Assembly (NCBI RefSeq): GCF_018141105.1
Contig: NZ_CP054839.1
Span: 3,348,001-3,412,000, forward strand
Length of the DNA stretch: 64,000 bases
DNA from: Saccharopolyspora erythraea
Lineage (GTDB): Bacteria; Actinomycetota; Actinomycetes; Mycobacteriales; Pseudonocardiaceae
Direction: 5' to 3'
Made by a program: the position numbers and the translations under genes. This document shows positions 1 through 7,933 of the stretch, piece after piece; position 1 is the first letter of the stretch; every line of letters starts with the position of its first letter. The notes under the pieces are model-generated. The model made no database searches, was not told the origin of the DNA, and saw nothing but the letters and a program-made list of their open reading frames with translations.

Positions 1-334
1 CGCCGACGAGCATGGTCGTGTGCAGGTCGTGCCCGCAGGCGTGCATGGTGTCCGGCACGCGCGAGGAGTACTCCAGGCCGGTCTTCTCTCGGACCGGCAG
101 CGCGTCCATGTCGGCGCGCAGCAGCACGGTCGGGCCGTCACCGCCGCGCAGCACGCCGGTCACCGACGTCGTGCGCGTGCCGGTCGTCAGCTCCAGCGGC
201 AGCCCGTCGAGCTCGGCCAGGACCCGTTCCTGGGTGCGGGGCAGTTCCAGACCGATCTCGGGCTCCGCGTGCAGGGCGTGGCGCAGCGCGGCCAGGTCGC
301 CCTGCATCGTCCGCGCGTCCTCGTGCACCGACAT
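1..334 (-). CDS. M20-family amidohydrolase, N-terminal part (runs off window)
   Basis: The first 111 codons of a zinc-dependent M20 amidohydrolase (hippurate/N-acyl-amino-acid hydrolase type), with the gene continuing beyond base 1. The first metal-binding segment is visible near the edge as MHACGHDLHTT, preceded by LLRADMDALPV, which is the usual order in this family. The start is an ATG preceded by GGAGG at 5-nt spacing. It is transcribed away from the double-Lrp regulator that begins at 455, so the roughly 120-bp gap probably carries both promoters, and the regulator may control it. The family hydrolyses amide bonds of N-acyl amino acids or peptides in the cytoplasm; the substrate cannot be read from this fragment. 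Confidence 0.85.
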   Translation of the reverse strand, partial: MSVHEDARTMQGDLAALRHALHAEPEIGLELPRTQERVLAELDGLPLELTTGTRTTSVTGVLRGGDGPTVLLRADMDALPVREKTGLEYSSRVPDTMHACGHDLHTTMLVG

Positions 335-454
335 CGACACCTCCGTGTGATCTGGGCCATCGGCCGTTGATTGACAGGGAGTGTGGGATCGTGGGCGGAT
401 TCGCGGCGCAGATCGCAGGATTCGCGCATCCAGGCCCTCAGCAGGAGGTGATTC

Positions 455-1471
455 GTGAATTCTCGGATCGACGAGCAGGACCTGGCGCTGCTGCACGCGT
501 TGCAGATCGCACCGCGGGTGAGCTGGGCGGAGGCCGCTCGCGTGCTCGGCACCACCGCGACCACCCTGGCCACCCGCTGGGAGAGGCTGCGTTCCGGAGG
601 GCTGGCGTGGGTCACCGCCCACCCGGGACGCCAGCTGCACTCGGTCACCGTCGCCTTCGTCGACATCGACGTGGTGCCCGCGGAACGGGAAGCCGTGATC
701 GGATGGCTGGTGCGCGACCCGCGCGCGGTGACCGTCGAAGAGGTCGCCTCCGGACGGGACCTGACCGTGACCGCGATGGTCGCCGGGCACGACGAGCTGT
801 CCAGGTTCGTGCTCGACGACCTGCCCGCGGTACCCGGCGTCACGCGGGTGCGCATGCGCGTGGCGACCGGGATCCACTTCGAGGCCAGCCGGTGGCGGCT
901 GGACGCGATCGACCGCGAGCAGCAGGCCGCCCTGCCCGCGCCGCGGGCCGGCGCCGCGGCGGCTCCACTGCCGGCCGCCTACTGGCCCCTGGCGGAAGCG
1001 CTGGCCTACGATGGCCGCCGCAGCGCGGCGGACCTGGCGCGGATCACCGGCCGCAAGCCCGCCACCGTGCGGCGTCAGGTGGCCCGGCTGCTGGCCTCGG
1101 ACCTGCTGTCGTTCCGCTGCGAGATCGCCCAGGTCCGGTCCCGCTGGCCGCTCGCGTGCGCCTGGTTCGGCCGCGTTCCGCCGCAGGAGGCCGACCGGAC
1201 CGTGCGGTCGCTGACCACCCTGCCGGAGCTGCGCCTGTGCGCGTCCCTGGCAGGCGACACCAACTTCATGTTCGTGGTCTGGGCGCACTCGACCACCGAC
1301 ATGGTGCGGCTGGAGCGGCTGCTGGCCGACAAGCTGCCATGGCTCGACCTCACCGAGAGCATGATCATGCTGCGGACCCGCAAGCGGATGGGGTGGCTGC
1401 TGGGGGAGGATGGGCGGGCGACCGGCGAGGTCGTGGTACCCAGCCCCGCCCTCAGCCTCCGCGGGGACTGA
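455..1471 (+). CDS. Lrp/AsnC-type regulator with two tandem Lrp modules
   Basis: A 338-aa transcription regulator, about twice the usual Lrp length (about 150 aa). It reads as two successive helix-turn-helix plus ligand-sensing (RAM) modules. The first HTH is near residues 5-45 (IDEQDLALLHALQ onward) with RAM to about 140. The second HTH is near 168-212 (RRSAADLARITGRKPATVRR) with RAM to about 300. The start is GTG, six bases after an AGGAGGTG ribosome site. Double-module Lrp proteins are common in actinomycetes and usually act on an adjacent divergent gene, here the M20 amidohydrolase. The ligand is unknown; an amino acid is the family expectation. Confidence 0.85.
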   Translation: MNSRIDEQDLALLHALQIAPRVSWAEAARVLGTTATTLATRWERLRSGGLAWVTAHPGRQLHSVTVAFVDIDVVPAEREAVIGWLVRDPRAVTVEEVASGRDLTVTAMVAGHDELSRFVLDDLPAVPGVTRVRMRVATGIHFEASRWRLDAIDREQQAALPAPRAGAAAAPLPAAYWPLAEALAYDGRRSAADLARITGRKPATVRRQVARLLASDLLSFRCEIAQVRSRWPLACAWFGRVPPQEADRTVRSLTTLPELRLCASLAGDTNFMFVVWAHSTTDMVRLERLLADKLPWLDLTESMIMLRTRKRMGWLLGEDGRATGEVVVPSPALSLRGD

Positions 1472-1531
1472 GTGGTCTGACCTCGGCGGCCATGTGCTCG
1501 GAGCGGCGTCGCCGGCGCTGGAAGCTGACCG

Positions 1532-2017
1532 TCAGGAGACGGCCGCTACTCCGCGATGCCGCACAAGTTCGATCTTGGCTGGTCCGTCGGATTCCAACGG
1601 GCCCACCACCGACCAACCGCACGCCTCATAGAACGCGTTGGCGGTGCGATTGTCGGCGAAGCTTTCCAGTCGGAGTTCCTCGTACCGGGCGAAGAGCATC
1701 TCCTCGGCATGCGCGAGAAGAACTCGGCCGAAGCCCTGACGCTGGCAGCGGACGTCGATCATCATCAGGTCGATCGTGGGCCCATCGAGGATCGCGAGGC
1801 CCACAAGGTTCCCTTCTGCCTCCATGCAGTGGACGTGCCCCTGCTGGAAGTGCGACTCGATGTGATCATCCGATGCCCTGCTGCTGATGAACCAATCGAC
1901 GGCCTCATCGCCCAGGAACGAGCGGTAGCGCGCGTCGATCGTGCGACGAGCGAGTTTTTGAAGTGCGGCAAGATCGTTCTCGGCGGCGGGGCGGATCACC
2001 GGGGCCGGTGTCAGCAC
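1532..2017 (-). CDS. GNAT-family N-acetyltransferase
   Basis: A 161-aa single-domain GNAT protein. The acetyl-CoA pyrophosphate-binding motif A is visible as QRQGFGRVLL near residues 92-101, after the beta-strand IDLMMIDVRC. A C-terminal NAFYEACGWSVVG segment matches the usual motif B end of the fold. The start is GTG with GGAG about 10 bases upstream. It is convergent with the Lrp regulator. The family transfers an acetyl group from acetyl-CoA to an amine; the acceptor cannot be inferred. Confidence 0.85.
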   Translation of the reverse strand: MLTPAPVIRPAAENDLAALQKLARRTIDARYRSFLGDEAVDWFISSRASDDHIESHFQQGHVHCMEAEGNLVGLAILDGPTIDLMMIDVRCQRQGFGRVLLAHAEEMLFARYEELRLESFADNRTANAFYEACGWSVVGPLESDGPAKIELVRHRGVAAVS

Positions 2018-2084
2018 TGCACATCAACTCCAGGCAGAAGCGGGTCAACCGCCTCAGTCTGCCAGTCGCCACCACCAACGGACG

Positions 2085-2222
2085 CGGATCACCTGCTTGA
2101 CCGAGAAGCCGGTGCCGTTGCCGAGCTTGTAGATCCGGTGCTCACCGGCACTCGCGTGCTCGAGCGCGAGCAGGTGGGCGTCGGCGAGGTCGGGTGACGT
2201 GAATGTAGTCGCGCACGCAGCC
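2085..2222 (-). pseudogene. galE: UDP-glucose 4-epimerase (galE) fragment with frameshift
   Basis: On the minus strand the sequence reads CVRDYIHVT, then after a one-base excess in a run of C (plus-strand ggg near 2192-2194) continues in another frame as [19 protein letters not shown] and [15 protein letters not shown]. Both pieces match the conserved C-terminal third of GalE in the right order. Everything upstream and downstream of this roughly 45-residue stretch is lost, so it cannot encode an enzyme. It lies about 2 kb from galK and galT, which suggests a former galE in the same locus. Confidence 0.8.
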
Positions 2223-2241
2223 GCAGCGAGATGACTACGTT

Positions 2242-2817
2242 CTACTGTGCTGATCCGGGGTTTTCGTGCTTGTGGGCATTGAAGCGCGCCTTCTTCTGAC
2301 GATTCCCGCACGTGTTCATGTCACACCATCTGCGGGTGCGGCTTTGGCTGGTGTCGAAGAAGGCTGCCTGGCAGGTTGGCGATGCGCACAAGGCCAGTTT
2401 TCCGTCTCGTTCGCCTGTGATGATGCTGATCGCGTCGGCGGCGATGACGCCTAGGGCATCCTCCACGGAGGAAGCCGAGCTGAGTCGCCATTGCCGATTG
2501 CCCTCGGGCGTCAAGATGGCCGCGGCCCGACCTTGAGTGCTGCGGTCATTGATGACCTGGACTGCGGACACGGGGAGAGGGTCGCGGCGCGCGGCCGCTG
2601 TCGCGGCGGCGTGAATCGATTCCCTCAGCTCCCGAGCGCGTTCGAGCTGGGCGGTGGTGCAGGACTCCACGGCGAGGCCACTCACCGCCAGCCAGTCGAC
2701 GAGTCGGTTCGGCGTGGGAATGCGTTCCACAGCGTTGCCGCGACGCTCCGTCAGGGTCGCAGTGAAGCTGGTCGCCAGCACCTTGCCGAGACGGAAGTCG
2801 GGGAACTGAGCACGCAT
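2242..2817 (-). CDS. CGNR zinc-finger transcriptional regulator
   Basis: A 191-aa protein of the ABATE/CGNR family. Residues about 1-135 form the helical ABATE-like ligand-binding region. The C-terminal zinc-binding signature is visible near residues 144-180 as CASPTC, RRWCDM and [12 protein letters not shown]. The family is found in actinobacterial one-component regulators. The gene is divergent from an epoxide hydrolase, and a repeated dyad motif sits in the gap, one copy abutting this start codon. Repression of itself and of the hydrolase, relieved by an epoxide-related ligand, is the natural inference. Confidence 0.88.
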   Translation of the reverse strand: MRAQFPDFRLGKVLATSFTATLTERRGNAVERIPTPNRLVDWLAVSGLAVESCTTAQLERARELRESIHAAATAAARRDPLPVSAVQVINDRSTQGRAAAILTPEGNRQWRLSSASSVEDALGVIAADAISIITGERDGKLALCASPTCQAAFFDTSQSRTRRWCDMNTCGNRQKKARFNAHKHENPGSAQ

Positions 2818-2818
2818 A

Positions 2819-2878
2819 GAACCATCTTAGCTGGTTGCGCGCCGAGGTCGGGAGCTGCTAGAACCGTCTTAGCCGGTT
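2819..2878. promoter_or_regulatory. Twin operator-like repeats between CGNR regulator and epoxide hydrolase
   Basis: Two copies of GAACCRTCTTAGCYGGTT occur at 2819-2836 and 2861-2878, exactly 42 bp apart (four helical turns). Each has dyad ends AACC...GGTT. The first copy abuts the ATG of the CGNR gene, and its minus-strand TAAGAT resembles a -10 box. Spacing and position fit cooperative binding of the adjacent regulator. A further short inverted repeat with CCGGCATG/CATGCCGG arms follows at 2879-2897. Confidence 0.6.
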
Positions 2879-2921
2879 CCGGCATGTCCCATGCCGGTTC
2901 CGCCGATGACCAGGAGGTCTC

Positions 2922-3014
2922 ATGTCCACACACCGGTGCGTCACCGACGCTGCGGCCGCTGTCGGTCGTGGCGTTGTCACCACGTCAGCTCACTCCGGCG
3001 GGGGCATCTCATGA
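2922..3014 (+). CDS. 30-aa upstream ORF overlapping the hydrolase start
   Basis: ATG at 2922 has a strong AGGAGGT site and opens a 30-codon frame (MSTHRCVTDAAAAVGRG...) whose TGA overlaps the ATG of the epoxide hydrolase in an ATGA arrangement. The hydrolase itself has only a poor ribosome site (GGCGGGGG), so this small frame may deliver ribosomes by translational coupling. The peptide resembles nothing I know. It could be a leader peptide or the trimmed start of a former gene. Confidence 0.4.
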   Translation: MSTHRCVTDAAAAVGRGVVTTSAHSGGGIS

Positions 3015-4192
3015 ACCGTCGAACCAGCGACGTGCAAGCATTCGAAGCCCACGCGACCGACACCGACCTCGACGACCTGCGCGCGCGACTGGCCGCAGCA
3101 CGGCTGCCGGAAGCTGAGACGGTCTACCGCGCCGCGCCCGACCCGCGCCGATGGGATCAGGGCGTTCCTCTCGCCGACCTCGTCGATGTCGTGAACTACT
3201 GGCGCACCGGGTACGACTGGCGGTCGTTCGAAACGCGCCTCAACCAGATCAGCCAGTTCCGCACGACCATTGACGATCTGGGAATCCACTTCCTGCACCG
3301 TCGATCCAGCCGCGCAGATGCCACTCCTCTGATCTTGACGCACGGCTGGCCAGGCAGTATTGCCGAGTTCATCGATGTAGTAGACGAACTGGCAGATCCG
3401 GAAGATGCAGACGCGCCGGCGTTCCACGTCGTAGTCCCGTCGCTGCCAGGTTTTGGTTACAGCGACAAGCCGGCCACCACCGGGTGGGGAACCGAAAAGA
3501 TCGCGGCCGCCTGGGTGGAACTGATGGGAAGGCTCGGCTACGGCAAGTTCGCAGCCCACGGCGGCGACTGGGGAGGCAATATCACCACGGTTATCGGCGG
3601 CAGGTTCCCGGAGCACGTGCTCGGCATCCACACGACGTTCGCGGAGGGACCGCCCGGGTTGACAACGGACGGGCTGACGGCGGTCGAGCGCAAGTGGACC
3701 GAGGAAACCCGCGATTTCTGGCACCACCGCGCGGCGTACGCGAAGCAGCAGGCGACCCGGCCCCAGACCATCGGCTACTCGCTCGTCGACTCACCAGTCG
3801 GGCTTCTTGCCTGGATCCTCGACAAGTTCGCCGAGTGGACAGACACCGACGACAGCCCGTTCGAGACGATCTCCAGAGACAGGGTTCTTGACAACGTCAC
3901 CCTGTATTGGCTGACACGGACCGGCGCATCGTCGGCCCGCATCTACTACGAAAGCCACAACTCGCTCGACCCCGAACTTCGGGTCGACGTCCCGTCAGCG
4001 ATCACCATGTATCCCCGCGACATCGAGAAGTATCCGCGGGCCTGGGCACAGGAGCGGTACCGACAGATCGTCCGATGGAGGGAACCCGAGACCGGGGGAC
4101 ACTTCCCGTCGCTGGAAGTTCCCGAGTATTTCGTCAAGGATCTGCAAGACGGCCTCGCGGTCGTGCTGGCCGCCAGCGGTAGTCAGTCATGA
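3011..4192 (+). CDS. Epoxide hydrolase (EPHX1/juvenile-hormone type)
   Basis: A 393-aa alpha/beta hydrolase with the N-terminal epoxide-hydrolase (EHN) domain in residues about 5-110. The oxyanion HGWPGS motif follows (THGWPGS), then the nucleophile elbow HGGDWGG with catalytic Asp in the GxDxG context. A C-terminal GGHFPSLEVPE segment carries the catalytic His. The enzyme opens epoxides to vicinal diols in the cytosol. An in-frame ATG-less extension upstream to 2891 exists, but the ATG at 3011 begins the conserved domain and overlaps the stop of a 30-codon leader. Control by the divergent CGNR regulator is likely. Confidence 0.9.
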   Translation: MNRRTSDVQAFEAHATDTDLDDLRARLAAARLPEAETVYRAAPDPRRWDQGVPLADLVDVVNYWRTGYDWRSFETRLNQISQFRTTIDDLGIHFLHRRSSRADATPLILTHGWPGSIAEFIDVVDELADPEDADAPAFHVVVPSLPGFGYSDKPATTGWGTEKIAAAWVELMGRLGYGKFAAHGGDWGGNITTVIGGRFPEHVLGIHTTFAEGPPGLTTDGLTAVERKWTEETRDFWHHRAAYAKQQATRPQTIGYSLVDSPVGLLAWILDKFAEWTDTDDSPFETISRDRVLDNVTLYWLTRTGASSARIYYESHNSLDPELRVDVPSAITMYPRDIEKYPRAWAQERYRQIVRWREPETGGHFPSLEVPEYFVKDLQDGLAVVLAASGSQS

Positions 4193-4333
4193 CGTTGCCG
4201 ACGCCGGCGTAGAGGCGTGGGGCCGGAGGCTGATCGCGAATGCAGGACGCCGGGACCGTGCTTCGCCGTTGAAGGTGGCGTCGGGCCCTGGCTACCGTGG
4301 GGCTCATTCTCGCGCTCAGACCCCTCCTGCGCG

Positions 4334-4351
4334 CTCCCACATATATGGGAG
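4334..4351. terminator. Short hairpin between convergent genes
   Basis: CTCCCA-CATATA-TGGGAG forms a 6-bp stem with a 6-nt loop in the gap between the epoxide hydrolase and the end of galK. The location suits a weak bidirectional terminator. There is no T-run. Confidence 0.35.
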
Positions 4352-4356
4352 ACACG

Positions 4357-5499
4357 CTAGAGAAGTTGCCGGGCAGCATCCGAGGGCCTGGCCCGGTAGT
4401 GCTCGGGTTCGGCGAAGTTGTGGGTGCGGAAAGCTTCCTGCACCGCCGAGGCGCAGGAGTCGGCGAGTTCGGTGGGGACCAGGGCGATGACGCAGCCGCC
4501 GAAGCCGCCGCCGGTCATGCGCGCGCCGAGCGCGCCCGCGGTCAGCGCCGTCTCGACGGCGAGGTCGAGTTGGGGGACCGTCACTTCGTAGTCGTCGCGC
4601 AGCGATGCGTGCGACGCGGTGAGCAGCGGCCCGATGCGGGGTAGCGCGTTCTCCCGGAGTAGCCGCACCGTGTCGAGAACGCGGTCGTTCTCGGTCACGA
4701 CATGGCGGACACGGCGCCGCATCCGGTCACCGGTCAGGCGGGGCAGGGCGGCGTCGAGTTCGCTGCTTCCCAGATCGCGCAGCGCATTGAGCCCGAGGGT
4801 CGATGCCGCGTGCTCGCAAGTGCGTCGCCGGTCGGCGTACTCGCCGTCGACGTGGCGGTGTCGTGTGCGCGTGTTGATGACGAGCAGTTCCAGGTCGTGG
4901 GCGGCGAGGTCGAGGGGAACGTGCTCGGCTCGCAGCGTCCGGGTGTCCAGGAACAGGGCGTGGCCTGCCCGGGGCAGCAGGGAGGCCGACTGGTCCAGGA
5001 TTCCGCACGGCATGCCGGCGAAGTCGTTCTCGGCGCGTTGCGCCAGCCGGGCGATCGCGGGTCGATCCAGTTCGACGCCGTGCATGTGGGTCACGGCGAG
5101 CGCGGTGGCACAGGCCAGTGCCGCCGAGGACGACAGCCCGGCACCGAGCGGCACGTCGCCGTCGATGAGCAGGTCCAGCCCGTCGATGTCGTGCCCGTCC
5201 TCCCGCAGGGCCCAGACGACCCCGGCGGGGTGGGCCGCCCAGCCGGCCATCGTCGCGGGTTCGAGCTTGTCGATGTGGGTTTCGGTCCGGTCCGCGGCCT
5301 GGCGGGAGACGAACCTGAGCACGCCGTCGTCGCGGCGCGCTGCCGCGGCCGAGATCGTGTGGGGGAGTGCGATCGGGAGCACGAACCCGTCGTTGTAGTC
5401 GGTGTGTTCGCCGATCAGGTTGACGCGGCCCGGGGACGCCCACACCGTTTCGACGGGGCGGTCGAAGATCTGGCGGAACGCCGTTTCGGCAGCGGTCAC
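4357..5499 (-). CDS. galK: Galactokinase
   Basis: A 380-aa GHMP kinase that phosphorylates D-galactose to galactose-1-phosphate (Leloir pathway). Three family signatures are visible: the galactokinase box GRVNLIGEHTDYNDGFVLP near residues 23-41, the ATP loop PLGAGLSSSAAL near 120, and the C-terminal GARMTGGGFGGCVIAL near 330. The catalytic-base region MPCGILDQSASLL is intact. The chosen start is GTG at 5499 with GAGGAG seven bases upstream; a GTG at 5526 overlapping the galT stop is the alternative. It follows galT with a 23-bp gap, so the two are one operon. Confidence 0.95.
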   Translation of the reverse strand: MTAAETAFRQIFDRPVETVWASPGRVNLIGEHTDYNDGFVLPIALPHTISAAAARRDDGVLRFVSRQAADRTETHIDKLEPATMAGWAAHPAGVVWALREDGHDIDGLDLLIDGDVPLGAGLSSSAALACATALAVTHMHGVELDRPAIARLAQRAENDFAGMPCGILDQSASLLPRAGHALFLDTRTLRAEHVPLDLAAHDLELLVINTRTRHRHVDGEYADRRRTCEHAASTLGLNALRDLGSSELDAALPRLTGDRMRRRVRHVVTENDRVLDTVRLLRENALPRIGPLLTASHASLRDDYEVTVPQLDLAVETALTAGALGARMTGGGFGGCVIALVPTELADSCASAVQEAFRTHNFAEPEHYRARPSDAARQLL

Positions 5500-5522
5500 G
5501 GGGGCACTCCTCGCGGTCGAGC

Positions 5523-6599
5523 TCACACCGCCTCCCGGAGGCGGTGTGCGGTGGTCTCGGGCAGGACGTCGTTGACGAACACGCCCATCGCCGCCTCGGA
5601 GCCGGCGAGGTACTTGAGCTTCCCGGCCGCCCGGCGGATCGAGAACAGTTCCAGGTGCAGGTAGGACAGGTCGCGCTGGAATCGGACCGGAGCCTGGTGC
5701 CAGGCCGAGACGTAGGGCACGCGTTGCCCGAAGACGGCGTCCATGCGGCCCAGGACGTCGAGGTAGACGTGGCAGAAGTCGTCGCGTTCGGCGTCGGTCA
5801 GCGCGGGCAGGTCGGGGACGTGGCGGTTGGGGTAGAGGTGCACTTCCAGCGGCCAGCGGGCCGCGGCGGGGACGAACGCGGTCCAGTGCTCGGTGCGGCG
5901 CACGACGCGGACTTCGTCGCGCTGTTCGGCCGCGAGGACGTCGGCGAACAGGTTGCGCCGGGTGCGCTCGCGGTGCCGGTGCGCCGAGTCGAGCTCCCGC
6001 TGCGTTCTGGGGGTGATGAACGGGTAGGCGTAGATCTGCCCGTGCGGGTGGTGCAGGGTCACGCCGATCTCCTGGCCGCGGTTCTCGAAGCAGAAGACCT
6101 GCTCGACGTGCGGCATCCCGGACAGTGCCTGGGTGCGGTCGCTCCATGCCTCGACCACGGTGCGGACCCGGCTCGGGCTGAGGTCGACGAACGAGGCGTC
6201 GTGTTCGGAGGAGAAGCACAGCACCTCGCACCGGCCCGCTCCCGGCTGCCGGGACGACAACTCGTCCGTGACGCCCTCGCCCGCACCGGGATCGAAGGCC
6301 AGGGAGGGGAAGCGGTTCTCGAAGGTGACCACGTCGTAGGAGTCCGATGGGATCTCGGATCGCCTGTCCGCATCGGATGGGCACAGCGGGCAGTCATCGG
6401 CGGGAGGCAGGTGGGTGCGCCCCTGCCGGTGGGCGGCCATGGCCACCCACTCGCGCCGCAGCGGGTCGAACCTGATCTCGGAGGCCGGCGCCGTCGAGAC
6501 GAGGTCGCGGGAGTCCAGCAGCCGGCGCCGTGCGTCGTCGGACTCGTCGAAGTAGATGATCTCGCGCCCGTCTGCGAGCCGGGCGTACGTCTTCTTCAT
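5523..6599 (-). CDS. galT: Galactose-1-phosphate uridylyltransferase
   Basis: A 358-aa HIT-superfamily transferase that exchanges UMP between UDP-glucose and galactose-1-phosphate. The active site HHPHGQIYAYPF (near residue 187) holds the nucleophilic histidine. A Cys pair in CPLCPS near residues 70-75 and later histidines (LEVHLYPNRH, LHLEL) fit the metal-binding pattern of the family. It is the first gene of the galTK operon, divergent from the alpha-galactoside importer, so released galactose can be consumed at once. No intact galE lies in the window; only a fragment remains near 2.1 kb. Confidence 0.95.
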   Translation of the reverse strand: MKKTYARLADGREIIYFDESDDARRRLLDSRDLVSTAPASEIRFDPLRREWVAMAAHRQGRTHLPPADDCPLCPSDADRRSEIPSDSYDVVTFENRFPSLAFDPGAGEGVTDELSSRQPGAGRCEVLCFSSEHDASFVDLSPSRVRTVVEAWSDRTQALSGMPHVEQVFCFENRGQEIGVTLHHPHGQIYAYPFITPRTQRELDSAHRHRERTRRNLFADVLAAEQRDEVRVVRRTEHWTAFVPAAARWPLEVHLYPNRHVPDLPALTDAERDDFCHVYLDVLGRMDAVFGQRVPYVSAWHQAPVRFQRDLSYLHLELFSIRRAAGKLKYLAGSEAAMGVFVNDVLPETTAHRLREAV

Positions 6600-6833
6600 C
6601 AGCCTGCCTGTTTCAGGGAGCCGGTCTCGTCAGCGAGCAGCGGAGCGCCGACGCGCTCCGCGAGTACCCGGCGTGCGTTCGGTGCGATCTCGGTCTACAC
6701 CGGTCCTGGTGATTGTTGTTGGATTTCGTTTGCGGAAGTCTTGCCACGTTTCCAGGGTCGTGTCAACCGGGGCGGACGCCTCGGATGTTGCTGCTGTGAC
6801 CTGTCTCTCCAGGTGGGAAAGTCGTTTGAACTG

Positions 6834-6848
6834 CGAAGATAACTTTCG
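6834..6848. promoter_or_regulatory. Candidate sugar operator dyad
   Basis: CGAAGATAACTTTCG has CGAA/TTCG ends around an AT-rich centre. It sits about 75 bp upstream of the importer promoter, in the gap shared with galTK. No LacI gene is adjacent; the AraC gene at 13.6 kb is the nearest regulator. Confidence 0.35.
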
Positions 6849-6923
6849 GATGCCATTGGCCGGTGACCTGCGACACCGCATCGCGGCCAGGGGTGAGGAA
6901 GGTGAGCGGTGGCGTTGAGCCCC

Positions 6924-6951
6924 TTGACATAGGCCGTCGCGGCCGTTCAAT
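6924..6951 (+). promoter_or_regulatory. Sigma-70-type promoter for the sugar importer
   Basis: A consensus -35 TTGACA is followed after 16 bp by TTCAAT. Transcription would begin about 45 bases before the GTG of the first permease. Confidence 0.5.
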
Positions 6952-7004
6952 GTGTCGCACCATGCTTGTTCGTGTTTGGTGATGATTGATCAAGGGAGAT
7001 CGGT

Positions 7005-7922
7005 GTGAGCTACCAAGCGGCCGCCGCGCGCAGCAGCGGCCGGAGGGCGCGCCCGCCCAGGAGACAGCTCGGGGTCGCGTTGATGTTCGTGGCGCCGGCC
7101 CTGTTCGGCTTCGTCGCGTTCCACCTCTGGCCTGCCATCCAGGGGCTCTACCTGAGCTTCACGGACTGGAACGTGCTCTCCCCGGCGCAGTTCATCGGGC
7201 TGGACAACTACGCTCGGCTGCTCCAGGACCCGCTGTTCTGGAACTCGCTGGCGGTCACCGCGGAGTACGTGGCGATCAACATCGGCCTGCAGACGGCCTT
7301 GGCCCTCGGGCTGGCGGTGCTCCTGCACCGGCTGACCCAGTCCATGGTGGTGCGCGGGATCATCCTGCTGCCGTACATGATCCCCAACGTCGTCGTCGCG
7401 CTGGTCGGTTTCTGGATGCTGGACTACCAGTTGGGTATCGGCAACCAGGTGCTGGTGTGGCTGGGCCTGGACCGGATCCCGTTCTTCGGCAGCGAGTTCT
7501 GGGCGATCCCGACGATCGCGGGCCTCAACATCTGGCGGCACCTCGGCTACACCGCGCTGCTGATCTTCGCCGGTCTGCAGACGATCCCGAAGGACCTCTA
7601 CGAGGCGGGTGCGATCGACGGCGCGTCGGAGTGGCGGATGTTCTGGCGGATCACGCTCCCGCTGCTGCGGCCGGTGCTGGCGCTGGTGCTGGTGCTGACC
7701 GTGATCGGCTCGTTCCAGATCTTCGACACCATCGCGGTGACCACCGAGGGCGGCCCGGTCAACGCCACCCGCGTCATCTACTTCTACATCTTCGAGCGGG
7801 CCTTCGACCAGTTCGACTTCGGCTACGCGGCGGCGATGTCGGTGGTGCTGATGCTGATCCTCAGCGGAATCACGTTGTTGCAGCTGCGGATGCTGCGCGC
7901 CGGTGAGTCGGATCTTTCCTAG
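7005..7922 (+). CDS. ABC sugar importer permease (MalF/UgpA type)
   Basis: A 305-aa inner-membrane permease of carbohydrate uptake family 1, with six predicted membrane helices after a basic N-terminus. The cytoplasmic EAA loop that docks the ATPase is visible near residues 201-223 (YEAGAIDGASEWRMF). The start is GTG behind AGGGAG. It heads a permease-permease-binding protein-alpha-galactosidase-ATPase operon, with only 11 bp to the next gene. The co-encoded GH36 enzyme points to alpha-galactosides (melibiose/raffinose type) as substrates. Confidence 0.9.
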   Translation: MSYQAAAARSSGRRARPPRRQLGVALMFVAPALFGFVAFHLWPAIQGLYLSFTDWNVLSPAQFIGLDNYARLLQDPLFWNSLAVTAEYVAINIGLQTALALGLAVLLHRLTQSMVVRGIILLPYMIPNVVVALVGFWMLDYQLGIGNQVLVWLGLDRIPFFGSEFWAIPTIAGLNIWRHLGYTALLIFAGLQTIPKDLYEAGAIDGASEWRMFWRITLPLLRPVLALVLVLTVIGSFQIFDTIAVTTEGGPVNATRVIYFYIFERAFDQFDFGYAAAMSVVLMLILSGITLLQLRMLRAGESDLS

Positions 7923-7933
7923 GAGCGAAGCAA

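Larger units (their letters stand above)
6600..7004. promoter_or_regulatory. Divergent control region galTK / alpha-galactoside importer
   Basis: A 405-bp gene-free stretch. The plus-strand side has TTGACA at 6924-6929 and TTCAAT at 6946-6951 (16-bp spacing), a plausible promoter for the importer. A dyad CGAAGATAACTTTCG lies at 6834-6848, resembling LacI/ROK-type operators. Part of the region (6600-6830) has no recognisable signal. Confidence 0.5.
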
